NCBI GenBank assembly: GCA_036877525.1
Contig: JAZGTH010000011.1
Location: 5,265,001 to 5,329,000 of the forward strand
From: Chromobotia macracanthus
Lineage: Eukaryota > Chordata > Actinopteri > Cypriniformes > Botiidae
Reading direction: 5' to 3'
DNA: 64,000 nucleotides
Within the stretch, counting starts at the first letter, position 1, and each line of letters starts with the position of its first letter. The notes below the pieces were generated by a model that worked only from the letters and a program-made list of their open reading frames with translations, searched no databases and was not told the DNA's origin. The position numbers and the translations under genes were made by a program. This document shows positions 1 to 12,636 of the stretch, piece after piece.

Positions 1-1835
1 AGTGTAATATTTGTGATTTTCACTGGCTGATGTAATTGAGATGGAGTAAATTAATTCACATGATATTTGGTTCTCAGAAGCACCTTCTAAATATTGAGCA
101 ATAGTTTAAGAATACAATTCAGTGCCCATTAGCTGAAGCCCAATTAGGTGAGACTCTCAAAGTTATTCAGGCTGACAAAAGCAGTAATTTCTGTGTTTTC
201 GCTGGGGAATCAGAGAGACAAGCAAGAGCTCCTAATGAGCTGCACTGGTTTGCACAGCAGGGTCGATGCTCAAGCAGAGGACATACAGAGCACTTTAATG
301 ATGTCCGACAAGTTTGTTTCCACTGGGCGCTGGGGCTGATTGCTCTGGTGAGTGTGTTGGAGTGTGAACGGCTGTGTCCCAGCATCGCTTAATTAAAAGA
401 CTGACAGTTTGATTAAAAGCTATAGGGAGATGATGTGTGCCCTAAATAACTTCATATTAATCCCCCTTACACCTGTAAATGACAGTAACGGTACAGTGCA
501 GTTAGATTTCTACTCTACAGTCTCCAATGTCACTTCTGAATCTTTATAATAAAGTGACAATTGATTTAAAGTCTGTGTGAACAGGAAGTTGCAAGTCACT
601 TAATTCAGAGAAACTAAGAAATGGGGGTGTGGCTTGTTTTTCCAGAATTGATTGGATCTAGAAAAGAAGGCACTTTAAAGCTTGCAGTAAACTGACCATT
701 GGAGAGGAGTGGTTAACCGTTCTGGCTCCACCCAAACCGTAAGACTGACATCATCAGAGAAGGATTGCCATTCCAGAGGGATTTAGATTTTGATTAAAGA
801 ATATAAGGGGACATGAATTAAAAACAGATGTACACAGATAAATAATATATAATAAACACTGCAATATTTAAAAAACAATTGATTATTTTCAAGCTATTTT
901 ATGGTTTAAAAGTAGATAACTGTTTAAAAGCAACATTGCAGTCACCAGAATAAAAATGCATGTTTTGCTGTATCTTGAACAGGCCTGGCAATGCTGGTAC
1001 ATCCTCGTGGGTTAGTGGAGGGGTCTTGAGGGGTCGCCATGGCAACACAGGGGTGATAACCATATGATGTCCTTTGCTCATAATTAGGACAGAGGAATCC
1101 TATTTTCCCCTCAGAAGGGAACATGCTGTTAATAAAAAAATTAGCACAGGCTGTTGGCTTTTTTGGCCAAAACATACTAAAACATTTAAGGCAAAATGTG
1201 TTGGCCAAAACATTTAAACTTCATTGAGTCAAGGGGCAGGTAACTTGCCTAAAAAGTTAATTTAAACTCTGAATGAAGAGTTATTCAATCCAATAAGAAA
1301 GTGCAGGTAAGGCCGCGAGTGGGCAAAGTCAGTTTCTTTCAGCTCTGTAGAGTGTTTAACAAAAATAAACTAGCAAACAACCATCTGTAAATGGATATGC
1401 GATTGGATTTTTTCTCTTGTTTCTAGGCAACCATTTCATATGCTAGAGCTTTAAGCTCACATTGACACAACTCTTTAAAAAGCTCTGCTCTTTCGAAAAG
1501 TGAAACCAGCGTGTATCAATGTCTTTGAGGTAAAATTCACACCATATTTACGGTTTATGCCCCCCATTTAATAAATCTGGTATATTTGCCCCTGTGAGCC
1601 ACACAACATTTTGGCTGTCCAGAAATGTGATGAAATGTCATGGGAAAAGTTACTGTGACTCACCAATGAAGTGAATTTTCCATATATGGATGAAAGGAAA
1701 GATTTGTGGCAGATTAAAGCACACAGACATTGAGAGGACCCATTTTCTTGCTCACCAGCATTGATTTTTGGGGACATTAGATCAGTAATTTTTAGGAGAC
1801 ATGGGGGACAGGGGACAGCGGTTTTAGAATCAGCA

Positions 1836-2216
1836 TTAAAAGAATAACTCACCCTGAAATTAAGCTTCTGTCATTTACTTTCCCTCATGTCTTTTCAAAA
1901 CAAAAAGAATATTAAAAAATGAAGAATAGTATTTTCTACACAATAAAACATATTGTGACCAGGACCTTTCAGTCCTAAATTTTGGTCTGTTTCTCACCCA
2001 AAGGTTAGAAAAGACAGAATATAATAATATAAAGTTGTGGTAAACAATTTTTATGATGCTTATTAGTCCATTTCGGAGAACATGGTCACAATTTGCTTTT
2101 ATTGTACAGACAACAGCAGAGATTCTTCAAAATATATATTATTTTGTGTTTTAAGAAAGAAAGAATGTCATAGGTTTGGAAAAACATAAGGGTGAGTGAA
2201 TGATGACTGAACTTTC
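1836..2216. mobile_element. Degraded non-autonomous DNA transposon (TTAAAGGGATAGTTCACC family)
   Basis: The left end ATTAAAAGAATAACTCACCCTGAAA and the internal block TCATTTACTTTCCCTCATGTC are echoed at the right by GTCATAGGTTTGGAAAAACAT..GGGTGAGTGAATGATGACTGAAC. Related copies lie at 48055-48130, 48150-48425 and 59127-59490. No transposase is encoded. Confidence 0.6.
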
Positions 2217-2832
2217 ATCATTATGTTTCTTTAATCTCTTTGTTTTGAAAAATTGGCCTCATTTAGGGTATCCATTTAAATAGCACATAATAACTGTCAG
2301 GTAACAACCTGTAGTGAAAATGTGAAAAACATATTTAGATAATGATGTTCTTTGAGCTACAGTGCTGTATAAACACACCAGTGTGTGTGAAGCATGTTTA
2401 TCGGGTATCTTTCATGAACCCGCTTCTCTGCAGGGCACTAACACTGTTCCCGCACAGATGAGCGTGTGACTGATCACATGGACCTCAGCCAGACGGCACG
2501 TCTAAATTAATCATGATGGGCACATGAACGATCGCACTGTGGATCGGGTATCTGCGCTGGGTTATGAGTTTGGCTCTCCTGTGGGACGGTATTGAGGAAA
2601 CCACACACTTCATGTTATTTGATAGACTGTGATTAATTAACCAGCCCAGTTGTTTTATTGTTGTCACTGCAAGAAAATACATGATGTCTACAAAATGAAG
2701 TTTCCAGACAATTGTTCAATGATACCGTACATGTAGCTGGAGTGGGTTTATGGTTCCAGGTGTTAGATCATATCTTCTGCTGATCAGATCAGATCAACAA
2801 CCTGAAAATGTATTCTCAGAAATGTTTAAATC

Positions 2833-2896
2833 AGAAATTTTAAATTTCCATTTAGTATCTTTTGAAAGAAATTTTAAATTTCCATTTAGTATCTTT
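2833..2896. repeat. Tandem duplication, unit 34 bp, about two copies
   Basis: AGAAATTTTAAATTTCCATT followed by TAGTATCTTT occurs at 2833 and again at 2867. A degenerate third piece (CCATTTAGCATTTGAAA) follows. Confidence 0.85.
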
Positions 2897-5800
2897 AGTA
2901 CCCATTTAGCATTTGAAAAGAAGCAATTGGTATTGCCTGTACCTGGCAACTGATATACTGAAATTCTAAAAAGCGAAAATGCTAATTTTCTAGTTCCCTC
3001 GCTTAATGAGCATACCCAGAGTCTGCCTCAGAGATACAAAAGTGTGTCTGTGGGTGCACAGATGAATTCTATTGAAATGGAAACATTAAATATTTATAAT
3101 AGTCATTTATTTTTCCATAAGTTTAATTAGTTGGGGCCTACAGGTTCAGGTAGCAGGCAAGCAGCTGCTGTCTCCAGTCATGCAAGTACAGCTTCTTTCT
3201 GCTTAAATGGGGAAAGACCAAAATCTCTGGACTGTTGGTCAAGATTATGTTCCAGTAACATGTTTCAAATCATGAGTAATATCTTCAAAAAGTAATTTGT
3301 TGTGCTCCTTTAGTTTAAGTAATCAAAAACATGGTTTTTAGTCAGTTTAACAGTAAGATAACAGGTAATTGGTTATAATCCGAGCTAATCGCAATTCTTA
3401 AAATCCCATGAACATTTGCTGTTACTTTGATGAGGCTAGTGTTGAGAATGGCAGATATATAAAATTCAGATTCTTTTAACAGGTAAATCTGTTTCATTCA
3501 AACAAAAAATCACTTTCTCACAGGACAAAGACCCACAGCATAAAATCATAAAGGAATGGCATAAAAGGAAGAATCTAATCTGGTTAAAAATCGGTGGGAC
3601 CGACCTGTAAATTGCTCTCCACGGATTCTGTCCATCTAATTTAGCTGGAGCAAATGGGCTCTAAAGAGCAGAAAATTTCACAATTAAAATGGGAAAGGTC
3701 ATTCAGACACAACCATATTTGTGAATGAATGAAAAGGTTACATCTTTCAGGCAAATTAAAATTCCTGAATGTTTTAACACAAACTATGTTGAATTGTTTT
3801 GTTACTGAGAAGGAGGAAAACATTTTGTTGGCAGGTGTGGCAGAAACACAACACTATCATACCCAACTATAACCCTGCTAATAAATGTTTTTGTCCTAAC
3901 CAGCCAGAACATCTTTCTATGAATTTTTATTTACCATTGCAGACATAATTTATATAATTAAAATAAGTCTAGGATAAAAACAACTAGCACGCAAATACAC
4001 GCTATAAGTGCATGGCAGAGTTTAAATTTCTCCTGTTAATGGCTGAAACACTTTTTCCATGATAAATTCTGGTGTTAGAGCTGTAAATGTTATTGTTAGA
4101 GCAAATTATGTAATAATAGACAGCAGAGCCACCTTTACATAATAAACACATGAACAGTATGGAAGTAGTGTGATGCGTCTTACTCTTGCATGACTAACTA
4201 ACAGTGTCTGTCACGGATAATCAAATTAAAGAGAATGGGGGGAAAATATCACTCTGTCATGTGTGGAAAACATGTTTGCGAGACACATGCTTGCTGCTTC
4301 GTGTGGGATGCATGGACTCACAGAGCCGAGATGAAGAGCTAAACAGGGCCTCATCTTCCTGCTGAAGCGTGATGCTGCGTGGTTACTATGGCAACAGGGT
4401 TGGCAATTTATGTTTTGTTGCCCTGTTTCACAGCTATCATGCCAAGAGCATGTCACCATGTGTTATCAATGCTTCCCGGTGGACAGTCAAACACACATAT
4501 GCACATATACACAGATATACATCTATAAATGTGTGTATGAAATGCAGCAGACATAAAGGAACTTTAAACTGAGGTGAACTTGCATGATGAGCCCTTAATG
4601 GTCAAATGAACATTACGTTTTTATTTAGTTTGGTCTAATTGTATAATGCAATGCTTACGTATATAGCTAAGCAACCTAATGTAAACCATTCCCATTTAAA
4701 TTGTATTCAATGTTTGTTTAAATGTTCTTTCAATTGTTTTTTACTGAGATGATGTATTGTATGTTAATATTAATAGTGCTTATGTGGTTTGTAGAAGAGA
4801 GACGTTTCAAGCAATCAGGTTTACAATTTCCACCTGGAAGATAATAAAACAGCAATATCTAGAGACTAGAATATCACAGACATTTGGGGATGGACTTTTT
4901 GGCCAATTAGAAACCACCTAACAAACACACTCTAGCAAGCATCAGAACACCTTAGCAACTGCATAGCAACACAGCTACAGCAAAATTAGTTTAGCAAAAA
5001 ACTAAAACTATAAGCAAAATTTAGTATGTTTGTATAATTGCATAATGCAGCTTTTATCTAAAGAGAAAGGGATGTGAATTATGTGCGTGTTTTTAGGCTA
5101 ATCATGGTGTTAATTCCATGGTGTTAAACTCAGACTTAACAGGAAGCTGAACGCAGCTTGCTAATGATAGTTGATTCATACGATGATGACAGAACACACA
5201 GGGTTTAGCTGCAGTGTGGATTTATATTAGCAATATGTAGCGTTCAGATACGGGAGGCTATAAACCTCTTGAATTGAATCACGAGTCTGTGAAGCTACTG
5301 GACAAAATGAATTGCATTCAGTCTTTATTCTCTGGCTTTGCTGTTGCTAAAACACAGGGCACACAGAGCCAGTTACAAATTTATAGATAAACATAATTCT
5401 GTTTGAAACTGAAACCCATTTATGTGCAAATAAATATAAACAGAAAGTTTTTTATAGAACTGTTGACATGATTTCATCTCTGTTTCTATAATTCTCATAT
5501 GCTCAGAATTCTCACTCAGGTGACAATATGTAGGTTTGCTATTTATAAACGTCCTCACCTGTGGTCCTCACGCTGAAAGAAATTTCACAGTGCTGTCTGC
5601 TTGTTTGGTAAGAGATAAACATACCTTCAAAATCTTTAATGGGATGTGGATCAAAGAAACGGGGTTATGATGTCACGTTTTAATGAAGTATACCGAGATT
5701 GTACGTGTGTGAATTACAGTTCTGTTGTGTTTGATTACATTCATTTAAAAACTCTTCTGCTGTTTAATATCTCAACTTTTGACATGTATAACTACGTGTA

Positions 5801-6399
5801 TTCTGTAGGGCTTTTCAAAAGATTTGTTTTGACTTTGAGTTTAGTGAAATTATCAGAGCATGATGTCTTGATATGGTACATGGTTCTGTATGATAGCCAA
5901 ATTTTGATATCATGTTTTATTTTTAAATGAATATGCTGGTATTACCTTGTTGGCAGTGTTAGAGATATTTGATCAGGTTTTAAAAAGGCCACACACAAAT
6001 CATTCAAATTATATACACGGCTTAAGGTGGAACCCCAGTCCTGTCTAGACATCAGAATATAAAATAAACATTATTACACTGCATTTTCTTCAGACAATGC
6101 GAAAATCTAGCTGTTGGTAAAAATTAAACACTAATCAAACAGTGTTTCAAGAAACGATCAGACTAATGATACCAATAAAATCATTCTGAGTCCCATTCAG
6201 TTTTATAGCCTCTGGCCAATAACGCACACAATTAAATAGTGTATGATACAGCACAGTAATCTTGGCTGTATTGCACTGTGGTTAACAAAGGAAATTATCT
6301 GCTCTCGACCGAGAACCACAGTGTACCAGTTACTGTTATTTTATTTTTTGATGTAGTGTATATTTGTGAAGATGCCAACCCTACCCTGAGTTTCCAGCT

Positions 6400-6515
6400 A
6401 ACATTTGCATATTTGGCCAAAGTTTTTATCCAAAGCAACTTACAGTACATTTAAGTTATACTTTTTGTAAGTACATGTGCTCCCTTGGGAATCGAACCCA
6501 CAACCTTTGCACTGA
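6400..6515 (-). mobile_element. tRNA-derived SINE fragment with B box
   Basis: On the minus strand a B-box-like GGGTTCGATTCCC (6500-6488) is followed by sequence related to the 8.1 kb copy and ends in TTTGGATAAAAACTTTGGCCAAAT. The A-box end is missing or degraded, and another transposon relic abuts it from about 6527. Confidence 0.65.
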
Positions 6516-6526
6516 AACGTTAAAAA

Positions 6527-6747
6527 ATGTGCAAAAAGGTTAATCTTAAGTTGTTAGTGACACATTTAAAAACATTACAGCATTTAAAAAAGGCTTGAAT
6601 AACGTTCTTATAACCAAGCAATAATGTTAATACAATGTCTAAAAACTAAATGTTTTGAATGTTACTAAAACTAACATTCTAAACACTTTTGTAATATAAT
6701 AGAAATGTTGGGGAAACATTCTTAAAACCTAAAATTGTTAACTGGGT
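6527..6747. mobile_element. MITE-like element, CCCAGCTAACA family, copy 1
   Basis: AT-rich run with ACGTTCTTATAACCAAGCAATAATG and GGGGAAACATTCTTAAAACCTAAAATTG, ending in TGTTAACTGGG. The same blocks occur in copies near 30.4, 46.2, 53.5 and 60.3 kb. Confidence 0.6.
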
Positions 6748-7099
6748 TGGCACATGGATCTATCCAATAATTACCAGTCAATCAGATGTAAACAACAGAA
6801 TGTGTAAACAAGCAGGACGTCTCCTGCTGTTAGGTGTTCTGATTAGATTAAACAGACTCAACAGACTTATTTGCAAATATCTAACATTATATTCTAATCA
6901 TTGACATTATTACCTTTATTAAAGCAAGCACAGAGGTGAGCAGGCGTGGGTGTAGAGCAGTTAACAGTGCAATGCTTTCAGAAACAAATGGGAAAATGAT
7001 GCTTTTTATCACAATAACACATTAATCATTGTGTGATGACCTGTGTTGTTGTTAGAAATGCATCAAGAGGAATTAGTGATACGATTTGTTCTTATACCT

Positions 7100-7339
7100 C
7101 CCACGGTTCCCTGCCAACACAAGCGGTGTGCTAACTAGGACAGCTTTCCTTCTCAGGACATGTTTCCTTAGCAACCATGGTGAAACTTTCAGATAAACAT
7201 GGTCCCACAACAAAATCATTTTTAATATTGAAGTTCTACTAACATTACTGCAAAAACTTTTTGATAACTTTGAGAGCACTTTGAGAGAACATTTAGAGAA
7301 CATAAGCCAGCGTTCTGAGAACATTCCCTGTTAGCAGGG
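7100..7339. mobile_element. MITE-like element, CCCAGCTAACA family, partial copy 2
   Basis: The right part is recognisable: ACTAACATTACTGCAAAAAC, GAGAACATTTAGAGAACATAAGCC and the end ACATTCCCTGTTAGCAGGG. The left end is uncertain. Confidence 0.5.
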
Positions 7340-8074
7340 TTATTGCATTTTGTGACAAAGCAAATTTTTACTTCTGCAGCAAGTTCCTAAAGAAGCAGTT
7401 CACCTAAAATTAGCAGGTTTGATTCAAATGAATGATTAAAGAAAGTCTAATGTCATCGTATTTACTTTGAACTACAGCAGAAGATTATTTCAGTGAAGTA
7501 ACTGACACAAATTGTGATAGAGCTTCAGAAGTATTTGTATGATGTTTTATGGTCATTTTTGGGCAAAACTGTTCTTTCAACAATTATATGAATGCAACAG
7601 AAAACCTGCAATTACCAAAACACAATAGCGAAGATTTCAGACCATGTGGCTCTCGAGAGGACTATCATTCAAAGCTGACACTCGTGAGACGGCTGCATGC
7701 TGAAGTGCAGGATAATAGAGCACATGGCTTTGATGCAAAGCGGCATTATTTGCATGGAGAAAAGGCGGCAATTGGGGCTCTGCTCGCATTGCTTTTCCTG
7801 ATCACTGATCCCATCTGTTGCCATGGCAGCCAGCTGTACAGTTAGCAGCTCTATGTCTAGAGAGTGGACAAAACATTCACGCCACACACGTTCACGTTCC
7901 CAAGCCACTGAGCAGCTACGCATCATCTGTTACTCTTCTAATGAGATGCCAACACACAAAAGACTTTGTTTTGGCTTCAATTGTCAATTTCCTTCTTCAT
8001 ACAGAAGGCCTATACAATGTTATGCATTGTTTTGATTGTTCATGGATTTTTTTATGATTAGCCTATATTTGTTT

Positions 8075-8180
8075 TACATTACATGTATGCATTTGGCAGA
8101 CACTTTTATCCATAGTGACTTACAGTGCATTCAAGGCATAGATGCTATAGCAATGCTCTACCAGTTGAGCTACAGGAACA
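8075..8180 (-). mobile_element. tRNA-derived SINE fragment
   Basis: On the minus strand the element opens with an intact pol III A-box-like TAGCTCAACTGGTAGAGC (8172-8155). It runs into the fish SINE tail GTGACTTA..GGATAAAAG..TGCCAAATGCA. Much of the middle, including the B box, is missing, so it is a relic. Confidence 0.7.
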
Positions 8181-10275
8181 CCTACAACGCCACAGAACTG
8201 GGAATATTTTTATTTAAACAGATTAAATAAACAAAAAGGGGATTAAGAGTGTTCGTTGGGAAAGGTAGTGTGCAAATAAAAGGGGTGTGGTGTCCTTGTG
8301 GTGATAAGGGGATCAGTGAAGGTGAGGGAGTAATAAACAGGCCCAGGTAAAGGGCGAGTCACATTGGCTGCACTGGGCATGGTCTGTTTGGGCGAAAATT
8401 TTCTTTAGTGGCTCAGCATCGCCTGAAGTCCACAGAGAGAGAGGGACAACAATCTAGCCAAACAGGCCTCAACACATGCACTGTAGTCACACGCAACCAT
8501 ATTGAGATGTTTGTTTGGTGAACCTCACCTAAAAAACACACACCTTGGAAAAAATACAAACCTCACCTAAGTGATCGCCAGTGGTTGGTTGAGTGAGAAT
8601 GACCTTCAGTTTCTTCTCAGTGTCCTCCTCTGATTTTGTGATGTGTTGAATATACTGAGGCTGAGTTAGATGGAGGTTAATGTGTGTGATTTGAGCTCCC
8701 TTGACGGGAGAGAAGCATTTTAATAGCCACTGTCATTTCATTCAATTAAATCACTGGGGTTGAAAGGCACGACCAAAAGTCTATTGAAGAGGAACCAATC
8801 AAATGTCTTCTCATTTAGACCAATGGAGATAGTTAAAATTATCTGGATTACTGGAATCAGCAGCATCAGAAAATGACACTCTGCAAAAATCTTTGCTGTA
8901 AATGTATTGTTTTAAATGCCATATTTATTTTATACTAAGCAATTTAGTAATGTATTAATGCTCTCATGCAGTTTAGTTCTGCGGTTTCAAAAATTTGAAA
9001 AAGTATGTAAAGCCTGAACTTAGTTTGCAAAGTCATTCAAGTGCTTCGGAGTGCATCGGGGTTCAGTAATGTGGGTGAGAGAGCAGAGCATTACACAGCC
9101 TTTCAAACATACACAAAGACACAGAGTGGATGTGCTTTACTTAACAGATTTCTACACTATTTCCTCTGCAATCTTGTGTTTTCTACAGAAAATGTTCATT
9201 TAAGCAGATCTGCTTCATTCCCTTTGATTATCTCGACAGTGTGCCAATAACAAGACGTTTGGTAATTAAGTTAGTGAGCCTCGCTTCTCACATTGTTCAG
9301 ATGATGCCAACAGTGCTTTTAAGAGTAAACAGATAACCAAAGAACGAACAGTTATTAGGTTCCTTTATTCCGATTACCTGCTCATCCAGAGGGTCTAAAT
9401 GAGCTTGTGTGTTGTGCCTTTCTCATGTGGATCTACAAATTAAGCTTGTTAGTAAATAAATATAAATGTTGTAAATGTAAATTGTGCTGGTGGTCAATCT
9501 GAATTTTATTTTTGTTATGAATATATATTTTTTTGTTTGCACAAATGTACTGTATGTGTTCGTTTATGTAATTCCTTGTGGCTTTATTTTGAGAGTGCCT
9601 GTTTTAACATTTGTGGCCCTGCCGGTGAAAACCCTGCTGAAGTCATTTATTTGTGATTTATTTAAAGTTTTCTACATAAAATCATTCTACATAATGCAAA
9701 GACCATTCTGTGAAAATATAATCTTGATGTCTTTATTATTGACTGAGTGAAGTGAAATTAATAATTGAAATCAAACGTTGATGCTCCCAATCTCATAATT
9801 AGATAAATAATAAACATATAAATAACAAATAAGATAAGTATAAAATAAGAAACTTTGAATTTCACAAACAGGGTCATATTTATTCTATGCCTTGCCCCAT
9901 AGACTTTTACTTTAAGAACATGAAAATGAAATATGAATTTGGTTTATTTATCTATTTTCTGCTACTGTGGTACTGTAATTAACATCATGCCAAATGGCAT
10001 CAATATGGTGTCAATAGTGTTTAACTTGTAATAAACCAGGAATATTGTTTAAAAAACATTTTTAATATGCTCTTGCTTTGACCTGATAGCCCTAGTGAGG
10101 CTGATCAACTTTTATAAATTGATTGCCTAAAAAAGATTTATTGTTTGTGTGTTTGTTTAGCAAAGTGTTCATCTTCGAATTTATAAGGAAACCAAGATGT
10201 AAATTAAGGCACAGACATCAAGGAAAAGAAATTCATATACCATGAGAATAAAAATGTTTTGTTATATAATCACAT

Positions 10276-11308
10276 TTTATTGATCATCCATTTCATTGCA
10301 GATATAGCCCTGTGTAACAGTATAGGGAAGTGCAACATACACAATATTCAAGAGTCTGAGGTTTGTCATTCAAAATAACAAATAATATATTACTGTACAT
10401 ACTGTATATCAGTTTCACTGCCACAGAAGGAGCAATTTGTGCTATTGTCATGCAAAAGCTGTTCAAAAAGCTGTGAAACATATATAAGAGGCAGGCCTGA
10501 AAAACTTCACATTACTTGGGTGACTGGAAACACAAGCTGACTGGCATGTTTTGCGAAATTTGGCACAAATGTGATATATTCCATTCAGCTTAGAGCAGAA
10601 ACAACCACATTTGAAAGTGCTACGACTACAGATATCACCCAAATAAGCATTTTTTACATTTCTCAGACATACGGTAGCTCCTCAATATAAAAATAAGCTT
10701 CTCACTTCGGGTAAAGCAGGCAGTTTGCAGCCATATTAAAAACTACGATATGCAACATGAAAAATTGATTTAAAAAAGTATGTCTTTCCTCTCTCGTTCT
10801 ATATAAAAAAAATTTGCTCAGTCCATCATCTTTTTCAAAGAACAAAAAAATGTATCAAGAAATCATCGGTCCAGTTAAGATATGTGAAACGTGAAAAGTG
10901 AAACGTTTTCACTTTTAATTGTGCACGAAAAGATACAGAGAAACCAGGTGCTCAGTCTCACGACAAAATAAAGAACAAAGGTTTGTGCTTGTGATATCAA
11001 TGCATTCCTCTCACAATATAAATGGAATCTTGACCACCACAGACCAATTCCACATGTATTATACAACATACAGAAGGACTTGTATGTCCAGTGTAAGATC
11101 TCACGTTATGAGAAGGTATATAAAACATGCCCTTAAAGAGAGAAAGCGGACAGACCCCTTGCTTCCTCTTTCTGGATGCCTGCATCAGGAACTCTCCTCA
11201 CCTGCTGCCACGCTTTGAAATTCAACCCATACTAAGAGGAACTGCAAGGTGCTTTGATGCAGAATGCATGTAACCCATTTGTAGTCATTTCAACACTTTC
11301 CTTGAGCG
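10276..11308 (-). other. camk2n1: Probable camk2n1 3' UTR with poly(A) signal
   Basis: After the TAA at 11309-11311 the minus strand runs about 1 kb without a coding frame. It reaches AATAAA (plus-strand TTTATT) at 10276-10281. CAMK2N1 mRNAs are known for a long 3' UTR relative to a tiny CDS, so this stretch is probably transcribed as UTR. The end point is inferred only from the hexamer; earlier or later signals are possible. Confidence 0.5.
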
Positions 11309-12309
11309 TTACACACCCGCCGAAGACTTTTCTGCTGTGTTATTCAGAACTTCATCAATTCTGTCATCTTCTATGACGACTGCAAAGAAGAGAAATCGAG
11401 AAATGAGATACTTAGGGTCAAACACAGCTGTCAGTGGAGAATTGACAAATGTACAGCTTTATTGACACTGTGAATGCAGTAATGGATTAATCGGCTTCGC
11501 AAACAGATATAAGGGCAGGTGACATAACATGACCAAAAGTGTCAAGTCGTGTAACATCATATACACACTTTTTCTCCTGCTATTTTAAACCGTTTTTATG
11601 CACCCAATATGCATTTCCATGGAGCAGGAAAGGAAAACCTTCCAACATTGGTTTTTCACCATACACTTTTTTGTTCCAAATTAGTCTTACTACTTTCTAC
11701 AACACAAACCATATATTTATTTTACCTGCCCAAATATAAAACTATGCATATATAAACAAAATCTTAATGTTGAAAAAAGTTAATGTGCATGTTATTTGTG
11801 AACTACCAGGTCTTTTAACTACTCTTCATCTATGCATCCCTACATCTTTTAACTACTGTGGATGAGATGACACAACAACAGACTGACAAGCAGGCAATAA
11901 ATGCAAACGCATCACGCTGACATCATCACGTAATGCCATAATTTGCATATTGGAGGCATCAGTTTCATCCTATTATTGATGGTATAATTGAAAACCATCC
12001 ACTTGTTGGCGTAACTAATACGCTTTTTTTTATCTGTATCAGCAATGTATGTTAGCTTGTTAAAAATGATTTCATAAACAAAAGCGTTTTTATTTTACGT
12101 ATGCAACAATGCTTTATAATCATCCATAAGTATGTCTTACCTCTCTTGCTCCGTCCGATCTGTCCGAGTTTCGGAGGTCGTTTGTTCGGTGCAGAACCGA
12201 AGAAGTTGTTGGTGTTGTTCTGCAGACGACAGGTGAGCGACATCTGCTCCTCGTCCCCATTATCACCATAATGAGTGATTTTCTCTTCATAAGGCATGAC
12301 CTCTGACAT
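11309..12309 (-). CDS. camk2n1: Calcium/calmodulin-dependent protein kinase II inhibitor 1 (CAMK2N1), two coding exons
   Basis: Small cytosolic inhibitor that binds the catalytic cleft of active CaMKII. Coding exon 1 is 12309..12141 and exon 2 is 11379..11309, separated by a phase-1 intron (donor GTAAGA, acceptor TTTGCAG). They join to 79 aa plus TAA; mammalian CAMK2N1 is 78 aa. The start MSEVMPY matches the family start MSEVLPY. Residues 44-56 (KRPPKLGQIGRSK) and, across the splice, VVIEDDRIDEVL at 57-68 are the family's CaMKII-binding core, essentially unchanged. The protein ends in the usual -AGV/-PGV tail. GRSKR (rather than GRAKR) and the YGDNGD segment favour paralogue 1 over CAMK2N2. 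The linkage with fam43b, cda and pink1 agrees with human 1p36. The in-frame TTG/ATT codons just upstream are not family sequence, so the ATG at 12309 is the start. The TNNFF block at 33-37 is also conserved. Which teleost duplicate (a or b) this is cannot be decided here. Confidence 0.96.
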
Positions 12310-12630
12310 GATCGCATTCACTGTAATCAATAAGTAATATGAGAGGAATCGATAACTAACGAGATCTGACGCGATGGAGAAACTAAACTATCACGATCGG
12401 ACTGCTGTATTTTTTCTACATAGCATCTACTTTCGCTTTTCCAGTCGTTCCTCGCAAACGGAGGATGGACAGATGCCGGAGTCTGTCGGAAAAACTGATG
12501 TACATGCAAAACAGGAGCTCGATGCAAAAACACAGTCAGATCCCTGGGAGAACATCGACGTCACGCAGGCTGAATGTTCCTGGTGCATCCAGAAGCTCCC
12601 CCTCCTATCCACCCCTGTCGCTTCTGCTTC
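12310..12630 (-). promoter_or_regulatory. camk2n1 5' UTR and proximal promoter region
   Basis: This is the GC-richer, CpG-containing stretch immediately upstream of the camk2n1 start, bounded by a SINE that begins near 12637. It contains a CRE half-site (CGTCA at 12559-12563, inside CGACGTCA) and a C-rich run near 12597-12615 (G-rich on the minus strand). No convincing TATA box is seen. The transcription start is not determinable from sequence alone. The 104-aa open frame on the opposite strand here resembles no known protein. Confidence 0.45.
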
Positions 12631-12636
12631 TACCAG

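Larger units (their letters stand above)
1..10260. other. Intergenic region downstream of camk2n1
   Basis: No protein-coding exon or RNA gene is recognisable. Contents are SINE pieces, MITE-like relics, a 34-bp tandem duplication and several GC-richer, less repetitive blocks (about 130-480, 950-1080, 2420-2660, 7640-7930) discussed as possible regulatory elements. A run of TAGCAAC/ACAGCTA words at 4918-4990 resembles a common fish dispersed repeat. Confidence 0.6.

Noticed and set aside
8153..8180. Possible tRNA gene (TAGCTCAACTGGTAGAGC)
   Set aside because: Only the A-box arm is present, with no matching acceptor stem, anticodon arm or T arm; it is the head of a SINE fragment.
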